Source: Hymenolepis diminuta (lineage: Eukaryota; Platyhelminthes; Cestoda; Cyclophyllidea; Hymenolepididae). Taken from it: a DNA stretch of 64,000 nt. Position 1 is the first letter of the stretch. Every line of letters starts with the position of its first letter. The stretch is taken from NCBI GenBank assembly GCA_900708905.1, contig CAADRB010000056.1:117811-181810 (forward strand), written 5' to 3'. Position numbers and translations under genes: made by a program. Below the pieces are notes generated by a model. The model made no database searches. It saw only the letters and a program-made list of their open reading frames with translations, and was not told the origin of the DNA. Shown piece by piece: positions 28,001 to 43,000 of the stretch.

Positions 28001-31000
28001 AGTGAAAATAAGCCCTAACTTCTCAAGTTGAAATTTAAAGTTCGAAAATTTGAATCGATTATTTCGGTTATTGGAAGAATAAAGTGATGTGATTAATCAA
28101 TCGATAGATCTCCGAATAAATATCAAAACAAGTCAAAGTAAACAACCCAATGAATCCAGAAATCTGACTATTCTCTACTTGTACTCTATCATCCTCCCTT
28201 CCATCTTTTGAAGAACCATTTTACTATTCACCATATTTTGATGCGTTCCCATTATCGAAATATTTGTCAATTTTTGCATTGCCAAGGGTGATGTTTTCAA
28301 ACTCTGCACTACTTCACACTTATTATAAACATACGTAATACCAGTCAAATTAAATATGAATCACACTGAACCTTCCTCTCTTAATTATATGGAGATAGAA
28401 GAGTTCAAATGATAAACTTTAAAAAGAGAGGATTGTGCAATATGTACTCGTTCGGAATGTTCCCATAATCATGATTTAACCTATGGATAACATTTTACAC
28501 AACAAAGGCAGAAAAGAAAGCGATATATCAGGCACATGCAGTCATGTGATTTTTTGAGTCAGGTATAACCGCGAAGCACTAGTTGCAGTTAGTTCATTTA
28601 TGAGTGAAATAAATTTACTCAATGATTGATATTACAAATTCACTCGCCTACGATTTGAGAGCAAAGTTCACAATCTTATTCCCGGGTCTTTTTATTCGAG
28701 ACGTTTGAAAACAATTTATTTCCTAAGAGATTTAGACCTTGTTTAGTTATCCTGCCCTTGAACATAGATTAAAAGCTACGATCTCTATATTCAACAGAAT
28801 AAACTGATAAATGAAAGAAGGGGTTTTAAGCAGAAGATACTAAGTATTCAAAAAGGAAGGAAGTCGGACATCTTTAAAGAAATTGGCGCTGAAAGTTCGA
28901 TCATTATTTTTCGTGTCCAATTAATGTGCTTACACGTCTTTCAGGTAAAAGATTTCCCGAAGTTTAATATACTTAAAATTTCGTTTCACCATTTCAAAGC
29001 CACTAGAAGAACAAATTATCTTGAATACCAGGGTTCAGAGAATGAAGAACCACATTGGAGTATTAAAATTTGTAATTTATAATCGAACGTGTTTGATAGT
29101 AACCGAAAGCATTGGAGCTGTGGTCAACATGCACTTCTACCAAAGTCACGAGATCAATACTAGTAGGTGCAAGACAGTAAGGTAGACGGTCAACCAAACT
29201 GGTTAATCCAGGTCAGTATGAGAGTGATGGAATGGGAGTTTCTCAAAAGAGGGACTCTAAAAATATATACCCTATAATCAAACTGAGTATTATTAACATT
29301 TTTAATGAACTTTCTTTAAAGAACGGATATGTAAATTGTGCTAGCTGCAAATTATAACTAATACCAGCGAACCACTCTGTAGCCTTAAATACGGGAGCGG
29401 TAACACTAACCAATCTTTTAGGCTTATGCATTTACAGATGCAAGTTTCCTCCTGCCATCAATCGCAATAAAACTGAAACTTGTGAAATATATGACCGAAT
29501 TTTAATGCTCATTCGTGATAAGTGACTCTAGATCAATTATATTCTCCAAATATTTTGAGCGACAAAGAATTTAAGGGCGAAGAGGCACCAAGTACAAACA
29601 AAACTCGAGAGAAATCCTAACTTTTCGAAAATAAAATTTCGCTTTCCTCCACTTCCTCTTAATTTTAGTTAATATTGAAAGCTATACATTTAGATACCAT
29701 TTTTCTGTGACCAAGTTGTCTAAATAAGAATTAAAAAGTTGGAGCCAACTTCCAGGTGTTTTTAAAATTATTAATAGATTAAGATTAATTAACTCATTCT
29801 AATACTTAAAACTTTATCATAAGGAAAAAAAGACTCACTGTTTCCATAGCGGCTGCAACTTGATTCTCCGATTCCCTTAGTCTGCGATCTAACTCACGAT
29901 TTCGATCCAGCAGCGATTTCCCAATTTGGGCCGCCATTTGAAGATCACTCTGTTTCTAAATCGAAAATAGAATGTTACAATCAGATTGAATTGTGCAAAA
30001 GGGCAAACGGGCATTTATAGTATACACTATCACTGACACTAACCTTCCAAAATAGATATGGAATTGCAATATGAATAACTGACAATTTGTCACTAGTTTT
30101 CAGGGTTTATTTCTCTCAAGCGAGAGGGGACTTAGCTCACAAGACATTGTCTGAGAATTACGAGTAATGAGACTGTCATTCAAGGCGAATATAATGATTA
30201 GTAAAGGCAACAAAATTCTCAGTTATATCAAATTTGACTTACCCACTTAAAAAAGTAATGAAATAATAAGTGCCAATTCAGTTAACTCCACCCTCTTATG
30301 ACGTTAGTTAAGTCATTGGTTTTAATATGCAGTTTTATTTCTTCGTCTTGTGATTATAGAGAACCGAAAAAGGTTTGAATTTTCAAGGGAAGAATGAGAA
30401 CGAGCATTGGATTGGACGCTATTGGATTATAGAAGTCGGCTGAAGACGAAATTTCAATGGAGCATACAGTTATAAAAAGGCAATTTATATTTAATTACTC
30501 ATGATACCTACTTTATGAATTTTCGCAACGAATGGAATCTGTATTCCATAAAAACCACATGTTAACTTGACATGTGGGTATAAAAGTTGAATAGACATTA
30601 ACTCGTCTATAATCGTTAAGATAAGTGTTCTTCCGGTAAATCTTTCAAAATGAGAAAATAACTAATCAAAAAGGCTAGCCCGTTCACAGAGACACCCATT
30701 TCAAAAAACTTCGAAATTGAATATGCAAAATTTCCAAAGTCCCTTGAAGAGAGGCCAACATATTAGGATTGAGAATATATATCTAATATGATTTTTTAAC
30801 CATCGATGAGCATCGGAACCTCCACGTTTAACCGCTGCTGTTAATAGTATGAACATATTCGCAGTTGTGTTAAACACATAAAGATAGCTTTCAAAGGTAT
30901 AAATTTTAGTTTATACCGGCTCAAGCACTTTGAGTAATTAAAGAGGGAAAGGTACGGCCACCCTTTTTTCCATCTTGAGCAGTTTGAGATGTAAGTATTC

Positions 31001-34000
31001 TCATGGTGACAACCGATATAAATCTAGTCCATGAAATAAGTGACGGTGAAACTACAAATGTCTTCGAATCTTTGTTCATGTGAACCAATTCAATGGTCTC
31101 CCGATCATCTTGAAAATTAATCGACCGAAACGAACTTTTTAAGCAACTTGAAGATGCAAATGACAATGACTGAAATGACATCTTTACTTTTCAAGAACGA
31201 GTTCTTCATACTTCACCTGCCATGTCCTTCGATTAATATGATATTAAAAAAATATCACATCTTTATGTCCAAATGATATTACAAAATTATGGAATAAAAA
31301 TAGATACGAAGAGTCCCACTTTGAGGTCTGATTTATAGAACTTTAATCTTTATGAATATGAATATATGAATATGATCTCCAAGATCACTAATCCATTTCG
31401 TTGTTTCTGAACGTTAACAAAGAAATGCTTAACTATGGTGAGAGTAATATTCACTGGCGTCAAATTTTGCGTTTCCCTCAGATCTGAATATTTATAAAAT
31501 TATATTTGATCAGAATAAAGAACTGCTCGAGAAAGAAGCTACGAGGATTCAAATTATTCTTGAGTTAAAGTTAAAAAGTCGTGTTTTTAACTGCCAGTTT
31601 GACTCTTTTTTCGGCAAAAAGTTGGACAGCTAAATCATTTTATATAATAGAAGTAATGTGATAACTTTGGAACACAACAATGAATTTTTTAAGGAATACC
31701 AGAAATTTCCCAGAAATTAGGAGACTGTAAACTAACACATAGCGGGGGAAGAATGAATTTATTGTATCTGATAAAGTGCACAAAAAAAGAGAAAAATGAT
31801 GTGAGAAATTTGCACCTTTGGTTAAATGTTGTCTTAGTAAATCAAACATTTTCAAGGACTGAAAATCAAATAACTACGTTGTGAGCCAATCTCGTATACT
31901 CCACTTGAAATTTTTACTGAAAAGGTTAGAGTATAAATCTAATGAGTTCCATTACGTTATAGACATTATTGTTAGTCTTATCAACTTATCAATAAGCACA
32001 GAACACCACCACTAATAATCAATCCGGCACCTGACATTTCAAAAACGGAACAGTAGAACACAACACAGTGAACTGTATCTATTGAGTAAGGTATGAAAAA
32101 CCGATGAATCTAAAATGATATTTAGATGCATTACCTGATTACAATTCCACTAATAATGAAAGTGACTTCCATCACAAGTTGAGGATACTCAGCTCGTTAG
32201 ATAATGACAATTCAACACTCACCGATAAATAAGAATTGCAGGTTAATGGCAACCAATAGCTAAATAGTCCGTTATAAAACTATAACATACTATGAGTAAT
32301 ATCAGTATGATTGAACAACTGTACATCTGAGATTGCAGTAAGGATGTCCTCTAAATCAAGTCCAGCATGTCCTATTCTGTATTCACTATATTCATTCCAT
32401 TTAATTTCAATGTCACATTCTACCACTCCAATTCAAACATAACTTTTCTTCAACATAGACGTGAAAACCGATTAATCAAATATCTCAATTTAACTTATAA
32501 AAAGAGGTTAGTAAGTCGATTTAGGACGAATATAGATCTACACCGAATAATGTATGAAAGTGCCTTATTTATTACGAAGGACCTCGTCAGCTAATTTATG
32601 GGGACACAACTGCGCAGTTGAGGCATAAAATTAGTAAATCAAACCCGTATCGGCTTTCACTCATTCAAAAATTTAGAGAAAATCGGGAGGTGTGTTTTTA
32701 GATGAGAATAGTAAGATACAACATAGCATAGCCTAGTGTGAAGTTCTACTAGTATATTGATGATACACTAGCACTGACAAAGACGAACTGTGCACAAATT
32801 CCGAATACCCATAATCAGTCATATGTGCATGCACTCCCAACTATTACAATATCATTCTTAATCATTCATCAATCTCATCTTCCTTCTCACAATTACCGGT
32901 CTCATGGAATAAAGTGGTTGATGATATTAAAGGTGATAATAGAAGCATAATTTGACAAAAGTATTCACTTTGTCGAACCGAGGGAACACAATCTGTTGAA
33001 ATGAGTTACCCATTTCTGCAATATTCTAAATAAAATAAAGAACCTCAAAAGTTATTCGTTTTGCAGCGTATGAAGACAATTCGAATGTCAGGTTCCATCT
33101 TGCCGAACAAATTAACGAATCACCTTCAGTATTATTACCTTATAAGTTACATAGATAAATATATAAGGGTATATTGCCAAGAATCACTTTTAGTGTTCGG
33201 TTCAGGTTCCTATACGAGGGTGCCAAAATAATTAGAGCTGAAATGAGCTATCCCAAATAAATATAGGTACAAGAAGGCGTTGAGAAACTAAATTGCTACT
33301 CAAATAGGCGAGTCCTAAAAATTCAGCTGCCACTTACCAAGTAAAAATTCCAGAAACTTACTTAACAATTATTTTTTTAAATCAAATTAATTTATTTTCC
33401 AGCATTCCACATATTTTAATTTTTATCAGTAACAGCAGTATTGTCATACCTACACATATGGTATAAGTAATGGTGATACCTATGCACGCTGCGATATCAG
33501 AGACCATCCAAAACAACTCCTGGCTGCGTTACTCCTAATATTTTCCAATCGCTGTTAGAAAATGAAATAGGGAAATATTTATCATATCTAACCGAAAAAA
33601 CAGAAAACAATATTTATATTTAACATAAAATTTAAACGCTTGCTTCTTGAAAAATTCACACTCACTGATTGAATCCAGGTGAGATAGAAGTTTCTTCAAA
33701 CAATCATCAAAGTGGTAATCTTCACCAAATTTCTCTTTCGAGGAATTAATCTAATACCACAGAATTTTATATTAAATATTAATATATTTTGGATAATTTT
33801 AGCGAACAAATAATATATATTCATCCGTTAGCCCCCTCCCTTAACTTCCTAGATAACAACATGGAATAAGGTTACCAATAAATGAAAACAACATTTACAA
33901 ATTTTTCTCAGACAGTAACCAAATTACTCGAAGAAAATAAATTTCAAACGTCAACTAATGCAAAATAAAATCAATAAATCCAACGAACATCACTTCTCTG

Positions 34001-37000
34001 ATATGCAAGTTTGTTTGAAGTTGATAAAAAACTACCACTCAATTAGTAAGCTAGTACTTCGATCATTTAATTAAACTACCAGTATAGTAGGTCAGTGTAC
34101 TCAAGGTCCAACGAAGACCAAAGTACCTAGGCAACCTAATGGTGTATCTAAGACAAATATAAGTAGATTATGATTCGATAGTAAATTTCATTGTATTAAA
34201 AATGTCCTTCAACTTGAAGACAGAAAAATGGAATTCCGATCACGGCATGCCTGCGATATGCAATGTCATTAGTGACAACAAATCCATTTATCTAAATGTT
34301 ATATCAAGGATACGAAGTAGACAATGGAATGCATAACTTTTACATTCTACTACATTGAAAAAAGAGCTCTGCGAGACTTCATGATTACCTTTTGTGAATT
34401 TTGATATTATTTTCCATCTTTAACATACGAATTTTTGCTCCGAGATTTACATTCTGGAAAATATATCTCTTCAATTCGTAGAGCAGTCGTGAACTTGGAT
34501 TATTTATATGAGAGTAGGCATCCAGTAGTGCAAGGAATAAGAAGAGTGATTGCATGACCAACTCCTTCTTCACGCGCCTACTGTATCCGACGAAACTTTT
34601 AAGTTAATAAGACTTGCCAGCGTCTGAGTAGTAGTCAGTAATACAAATCGTATCTTAGCATTTTATAAATTATATATCGTGTTAAGTCCACTTGATCAAC
34701 AAAATAGGATCAATTGATATACATATTACAAATACGATTCGGATATAAAAATGTTTACCTTTAAATAGTACAGTTATCAAATAGGAAGAAAGGTAAAATA
34801 TGAAGATGTTCGCCTTGAAAAGTAAGGCTATTTTCAGAGCTCGGGTTGCAGTTTGTGCCCCTTAGTCTTTAACATCAGAGAAGGTGAGCAGTTCATTTCT
34901 ACTGGAAAATAGTTTTCAAGGCATTTGGGGACAATTGCACTGATTTTCATGAACGAAGGTTTAAGTTTTCTTGTAACTTCATGGTCACATACTTCGCGAT
35001 CCAGCTCTAAGTTTTCTGATGCCAAAGAAAGCTAACATCTGAAATTGCGTGAGCTTAAAGAATGGGTGATTACACTACTCTCATCTTCTTTTTAACTGTT
35101 TTAAGCCGTAATAGCTTTAGCTATTAGATATTTTAACCAGCCAGAATGTCTAACAGAACAATCTAAGAGAATATTCTCTAACTTCAAAGTTCGTTGAATG
35201 AAAGTGCTTCCAAACACTAATCTCAGGGAAATGAATAGCATCAAGGAATCTCATAGTGAGAAAGTCGTATTCTGTTATTCTTAGTATTGACCGGTATTAG
35301 CCATGCCGTTAAATGATAAATGTAGATTACTGCGCCACAAAAACTTCCATTTCACATGGAACTGAAATAAATTGCACGTTTGTATTCCAAATACGTGTGA
35401 TTTTCAATCAAATAGCGAAAAATTACGCAACCAGCACTTGACTCAGGGAGGCGAGATTCACTTTTTTCCAGAGAAATGGAAAAAAGAGTCATATAGCCCT
35501 TTATCTTCCCATCCCATATAGTAATCAAATGACTCGATAGGGGAAAGAAACGGAGGTAGTGGGAAATAAAAGCATTTATTGCTCTAAGGCGTGTAACGAA
35601 ATTGTATGTGACTTTCTCGGTCTGGATCTTTCTGAGCCCTTGTGGATATTTTCAAGACATTAAAATCCCCTATAGTCACATTCTATACATTACACCAATT
35701 GAGATGAGAGAAATTGGAGACATCCACAGTCTTTACATCGCATTTGACTGGTTATAAAACATAGTTCGGATGTGAAGAAATTATTGTACAAACCCTACTT
35801 TCAGTGGCAATCAAACTTCTAATAAAGTATTTTGAATGCACTGTCCCACTTCCACTAAGTGTAGTCTTACTGTTATTTCATCAGGAAGTAATCGAATATC
35901 TTCAGTGATAATTAACAGTTGGCTAAGAAGGATAATTAAATAACAATCTTAATTTAAGAAGAAGGATGTGAGACCCAAACTAGGGTAGATGGCTAAATAA
36001 ATCAGACAATAGAAGTCGAATTGCAAATAAACAGGAAATTGTGGCAGGAAAAGAACCAACAATAGAAGTGCTTTTAGTCAAAGTAAGCAGGAAAATTTGC
36101 ATACTGTAAAATTTAAAACTATTTCGACAAGATGGCATCGATTTCTATCAAAACGAGGAGTTGAGCAAAGACAAGCGTTTAAATACTTATAAACTGCAAC
36201 AAAGCGCAGACTAATTAATCTAATCCTTGAACCTGCAGTTGACTCATAGTGGTGAATGCATGATTAAACCACCTATTCCAATTGATCATAATCTTATTTC
36301 TCAATACGCATATTAACGTCGCTTAAATAAATAAAAGAGTGGTGACCTTCATTAACACAAAGTCATCTGAACTAGTCTACCTCCTGATATCCACAATTCA
36401 GAATAAGTTATTAGAACTAGGGGGATCAATGAGTCTAGCAATTATTGATATAGTAAAGGTTATCTCAGTCTAAATCCAAAAACCGTGTTGTGTTTCTCAT
36501 ATAGCTAAACGAACGTAAAGTGCCTGACCATTCGCTAGTAAGATCTAAAAATTCGGAATAGAAACTCACATTATTGAGAATGTGTCGAAGGGCCTCTGGA
36601 TCATCCAAACAATTCTCCATTTGTTTCAGTTTTTGATCGTACAGCACTGGGAAAAGAAAAAAACGTAGAAGCCAAGAGAAAGACAATTAGCTCATCTAGA
36701 TGAACAAATTCATAAGCCAAGAGAAGTACCGAAAAAACTTACGAATCCGCCCTAAAATCACAAATCAAACGAGTATATTAATTGAGATATCAACACTTAT
36801 TATTGATTTTTTGCAAATGATAGGATCGAAAGCAGAATGACAGAAACATCATTGTTGATATGATAATAACTGACAGGTAAAATTATAGGCAAGAAACTTA
36901 ACCTCTCGGGTTCAACAAAAAGTAGACTCAGTTGTGGTGCTGTTTGATTTAGTGGCAGTCTAAGGTTTGAGTATTTCGTTTAAAGTAATTCATGTATTAC

Positions 37001-40000
37001 ATATATATGAATAATCAGGTAATGCAAGAGGTTGTATATGGATGAGAAATCTTCGAAGAATCAATCACTTACGAGGAATTATTCTAAAACTCAAAAAATT
37101 TCAACAGAAGATACATCGAAATTTCGACTTCTTGTACCAATGAGAAAATAAGGAAGACTTTTTTCCCGAGTAGACGTATTTCAAAATCCATCAAATTTTG
37201 AATCAAAGAAAAATTGGAAAGCAAGTTACATACTCAAAGAGAAACACGGAGTAAATAATATTAATTCAGCACGATTTCTTTCAATTAACTACATATAAAT
37301 AATCAAATATAGACGTTTGAATTGCACAATGCAAAGACAGTGCAGGTCTTGAAGTTGCTAATCATTTAATTAGTGTTGTGAAGTAAAAGCAATGGTATGA
37401 CAGTTAGGATGACCGAAATATGCAATAGCGTTTCAGTTGCTTACAAATGAACACAAATCTTAGTTAAAGGAAGTTAAAAAAGACGTGCACAATTTAACAC
37501 GTCTATTGATTATAAGTCCAGAAAAGAGCAAAGTCAAAGATGCGATGGTCTATGAGTCAGAACGATTAAAAATTAAAACCTTATAAAATCGGGAAATTAT
37601 CGCACCCTATGAAATTTCAAAATAGGCTTTTCAAGTACTAAGATTGTGATAAGCGAATACAAAAATATGTTCGAGATCTGTTATGCGGAAAGTAGGCTAT
37701 GGCTTCTATAAGGGAATCGTGAGCGCTTTAGGAATGAAAAGCTAAAGTATTCTCCAAATTTCAAAAATACAGTGAGATGTTTTCTTTTAATCAAACCTTA
37801 GTTCCATATATATATTTATCTTTAGATACAGCCTGACTAATAGGTGAAAAACAACAATAGGTTGTGTGTGAATTTCAATAGGAAGATACGCATACGAAAG
37901 TACACACATTTCAAAAATGAGCAACTTGTTGAATCCCTATGTACTTTTTTTCTTGTTATATATTTTTACACTGAGCATTGTTTATATTTCAGAAAAAAAA
38001 CACTCCAATTAAGGGTAATTCAATATTTTTGTAAAATATAGCTTTAAACAAGTTGTCATCCAAACAGGTAGAGTGAGCTAGCAAGGGCAATATATCTGTC
38101 TTGACATCTACTTTGCCCCAATAAACCCAATTTTAATCAGTCAAAATTTCAATGAGCCAAAAACAGTCCTGTCCACGCCAATAGATAATCACCAATTTTC
38201 AACAAATCCCTCGATACTCCGAACTCATGATAAAACAGTCACAAAAAACTAACATATCGGTTCACGTATTCGTAATTGTTTAAAAGTTAATTGAAAACAA
38301 CATCCGTCAAAATACTGCAGCTCAAAAGAGATGTGATACACAAATTGCGTCGATTAACATGCGTTGTTTTTACACACTACAGCTGTAAGAAGTGACATGA
38401 CCGCACAAATTTTGCCTCAAAACTGAGCCAGAGCCTGTCTACACATGAGTCGCGCGTGCGCATGGATGAAATTGGGTGTAATATTAAACAACATCATGTA
38501 CAAAGTGTAATGTTCCTTGGATAAGTACAATTCAAGGTGTAATAAATTAATTAATAGTTGAAAGCTAATGAGAATTGTCACTTATGTGTAATTCAGTTTA
38601 TGTAAACAAGTATAATACAAATTCATAGGAAGAAACAGACTGAGAATCCAAATTTTATTTGACATAACGATCTTCTTACTTTAATAATAAAACATTCTTT
38701 GTGATGGCTTGTCTGATTAAATCAACAAAATAAATTAAGAAAAGAGAATCGAAATTAACCTGATTATGAAGATTAAATAAAGAAAATAAGAAATTAACTG
38801 GTGCCAGAAACGTGATTACTGCCCACAAACCAATGAAAATTCCGGGCCCATGATCAATCGCATGTTAAAAGCTACCTAATAAAACTGCAAAACCTCAGGA
38901 ATTAATGAAATTACACAGCACGTTGTATTTATAATTTAAGACTTTTCATAAAAGTATCAGGGCAATGACAGAAGGTTGTAAGCAATATTTCCATTAAATA
39001 TGCCAAAATGGAGGAACTTATTAGGCTTGAATATATCTGATTTTTTGTAATAAAAATCGATTAATGAATAAAAATAAAAATTAGACTACCGACAATAATG
39101 AAGCTAGACTCACAAAGATTACTATTGTTTCACGGAAGATAATCACCAGTAGATAAAAACTATTCCGTATTTAAATGAATTAAAAAACCACAAATTCCGA
39201 AGGGGAATCACAATTTTAATATATTCCAGAGAGAAGAAAGCAAGTAGTCTAAAATTGAGAAGATTTGATGATGTCAGCCAATAGAGCGTCAGCGTGTAAA
39301 GAAGGTGCAACGTGATTGGGGGTAATAACGACCAATCAGAATAGGAGTCTAAAACACGACACATCTGATTAGAGCAAAGAATTGAAGACTTCCGATTGTC
39401 ATTATTTTAGTTCCAGTGCTCAGCAAAGACTACTCTAATTGACAAAGTAACTCATAAGTTATAAATAGATGGCGTAGCGGTTAATCTACCAAGGTAAGGA
39501 ATACTGATTGGATATCCAGTAGTTAGCTAACGAAATGGTGACTTAGTGAGAACTGCTTAAAAAGAGAATTCAATGTTGCCGGAAAGTGCTTTTATAAAAT
39601 AGATTTGGCAATTACATAAAAAAGGTGTAACATTACGATTCACATTCGAGTTACAAATATAGCGCCAAGGTATCGCCTGAAGGTTGCCAATGTACCATGC
39701 TTGGGTGGATATAAAAGACCAGGCATGTAGGACAAAGCCCCTATTAAAAGGTTGGAAATTTGGCCTAATTATACTTTTTTCCGAAATAGACACGGTTACG
39801 CCCTCTTATTGCGTAAGACAGGTTGTACATATATTACATCTTAAAAATGCAAGACAAGAAAAGGCTAGAGTTTTTAGAAAACATCAATAAAAAGGTGAGT
39901 TTTTAAAGGAATAGACGATAAGAGTATATAATCACAAGATAGACAGCTGGAAATGACCATCGACAAAAACAATTTGAAGAAAATAATCTGGAACATTTTG

Positions 40001-43000
40001 AATTCGGAAGATAGTGATAGATCATTACAGAAGTATATGCTCAGATCGGCCCGAGAGCTACCACGATATGTAATACAAAACTCATGACCATATATCTGAT
40101 GCCGCTCTATTGGTCGTCACTAATCATAACTAGTCATAGCCATCAAAACCGTACTTCTGAAGACGCTTTGGAGCTAATGCTATATGATCTGTCTACTTAC
40201 TATAATTTCAGTAGCAATTGATATTTTGATAATAATATCAAGATATCAAGTTGAAGATTACTCCAAGTAGTGGGTAAGTAGAGCGTTTTACTACAATAGA
40301 TTTAGAATATTAAAGGAAGCGTAGTCATTATGAAATTTCTAATCCTAAAATTGAACAGTGAAATACAAATAGTAAACCATTTGAAAACATTTTGAATGCA
40401 TGAGATCGTAACATTAACAATGAACTCTATAACACTCCGTCGTAAAATCATGCTAATAGATTCCTATCTCATTAACACATTACCATGTGATTTTTTTCAC
40501 ACATCAAAACATTGATATTAGATACTACAAGCTAGACTGAATTACCATTATAACTTAATGTGCGGCTATTAATGTGCGAGCTAAATTACTGGATTAGGTG
40601 CTTAAGGAATTGAAGAAGCACACTAGTAAAGAATACAAAATAAGAAAAATCAAATAAAGAAATAAAATGCAAGCTACTCGCAAGAAATGGGTGCAAATTT
40701 TCTTCTACCTCTCTAGGCAGTCCTTGCAGTAAAATGCTTAATATCAATAATAAATAGAGGATCATTGCTTTTTCCACAAAAAGTGATAGAAAAGAAATGC
40801 GAGACTTTGCTACAAATCGATTCGAATACCCGAACAAACTTCATTCCTCGTGCACTATCTTATTGATGATCAACTTCAAAGCCAAAAAAGTAAAGCACTT
40901 ACGGTAATTCTAGATGCATCCATTATAACTACCTTAGAAATCCTTTCGTGCTAGGTTTAAAAATATCTCCTCACAGAACTAATGTTCTTCCTAAAAGCCA
41001 ACAGGATAAAAAAATTCCGAAATCAGAAGACAGAGCATTGAGTGGGGAATAAGGATGTACTGGATCATCGTAAGAAATACAAGAGAAATAGAGCAAGGAA
41101 AAAAGCGCCAGTATGTCGTGAATGAAAACAGAACTGTGATAGACTAAATTACTGTACACTTAGTGGAATTGACTGTACTGCGCCTGATGAGGAATCAATG
41201 AAAATTATCGTTTAATTATTAGGGCTTATGAGTTAATATGTGCGTTTGATAGTATCCTACACTCCTTACGAGTGTCATTGTTGCTTAACTAGACAACCAT
41301 CGTTTTCCAGGTATCCAAATGTGTTTAAGAAAACTAATTTTCTTAACGTAAAATAAATCATTGTTTAAGTTACAGGCATTCCATTTTCTTCCTGCTTGGC
41401 CTGAGCAACTGTAGCCATAATGAACACTTAGCAATATCGCAATATTAGAGCCAAATTATACTTAAGACAAAGAAGAATGACATCATTCAAAGTCCCGAAA
41501 ATAGTTTGAATTGAAAAGATTGTCAATTCTGTTAGGTAAATTAAGTTTAGCTTTCTTAAAAATAAGAGCTGATTGTACGTTACGAGAACTATCTTTTCGA
41601 ATCAGCAACTCACTTCCAAGCAAGAGATATACGAAACTGTCTTAATTCCAAAATAAAAGTCATATAGGTAGTCATAGAATTATCTCTAGCATCATTGATT
41701 TTTCCGAATATTAGTTCAACTACTATATATCATGATAGCAAAGTTTTTACGAGATAAATAATACATACTTTGCCGTAAAAATGAAAAAAATGAAATGAAA
41801 AAAAATGTCATTTCCACATAGCTGACTACTTCCGAAGTGATTAAAAATGAACAAAATTTAAACATTTCGAAGTCATATTTTCACCTACCATGCATTTTAT
41901 GGTGATTTATGTATGTATATTTACTTCAGTAGTGGAGAAATATTATGAATTTTTAGTTGATGTCCGACTAAATTTATGAGTCTCCTTGATATAAAGACCG
42001 GCATAATAAAAAAATCATATATATATATTAAGTTACTGCCATTTCCCCTCCCTCATTAACAACTTAAGAAAGATGTACCAAGACGATTCCTTCACTAGGA
42101 TCAATCACAATGTAAAGTAGAAGCGCAAAAAATTTACGAACAGTAACTTGCACAAGACGCTTTGCATAGCGTTGAAAACTGACACTGGAAGGGTGATAAA
42201 GGGTCGCAAGTTATATTTAGACACTGTGAACGTCAAGAGAAATTAATTTTAACAGCGACTAACAAAGTTAGTCCTAAACGGAATTTTAAAAATTATTGCG
42301 CATTCTTGCAGTTTTGCAAATATCTATATATCACAAGATCGAAAAGAAGGGAAATAATAAATTTATAAAAATGGAATAGACTCCGCCACCCATAGCGCAG
42401 CATCAAATGCACAATTTTTCAGTTATCAAGAAGACCGAGGAAGATGCACATCCTCATTTGTGAAAATATCCATTCAACAGCCTTGAAAATAAGCTCCAAC
42501 GGAACTGATCGATCTAGAAAGTCTTAAAGGAACAATAAGCACTCAAACTCAGGAGAAATTCTTCCTTTTTAAAAACGTTAAATTTCACCCAACTAAACTT
42601 ACTGTGAATATAACATTGGCTTCCACTCATATCTAATGATCAAATCAGTTTTGATCGAAATGACCAAATATTGACGAAAGAAACTACATTTTATAATGAC
42701 TATTCATTTTAATACAATTTAAACCGATTAATCAAACAAAAAATAACATTTTCCTTTAAAAAATACCCTTGGAAAATGAAAATCGATCTAACCTAATTAA
42801 TCAAATAGTTTAGAACTAAGCTGCAAGCAAAAAAATACTGATTCGAATATTAGATCTGGATCTCCGGTATATCAATTGTTACAAAGAGCAACAATCTTGG
42901 TGGCGCCACCACCAAATTTTTTAAACTTGATTTATTCCAAATGTAATTTTTTATATATTACCATAAGAATATAAGTTGATTCGTTAAAATACAGAAATGC

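Noticed and set aside
30921..31181. 86-codon minus frame in TRAK intron 2
   Set aside because: TRAK proteins have no insertion there and no fitting splice phase was seen.
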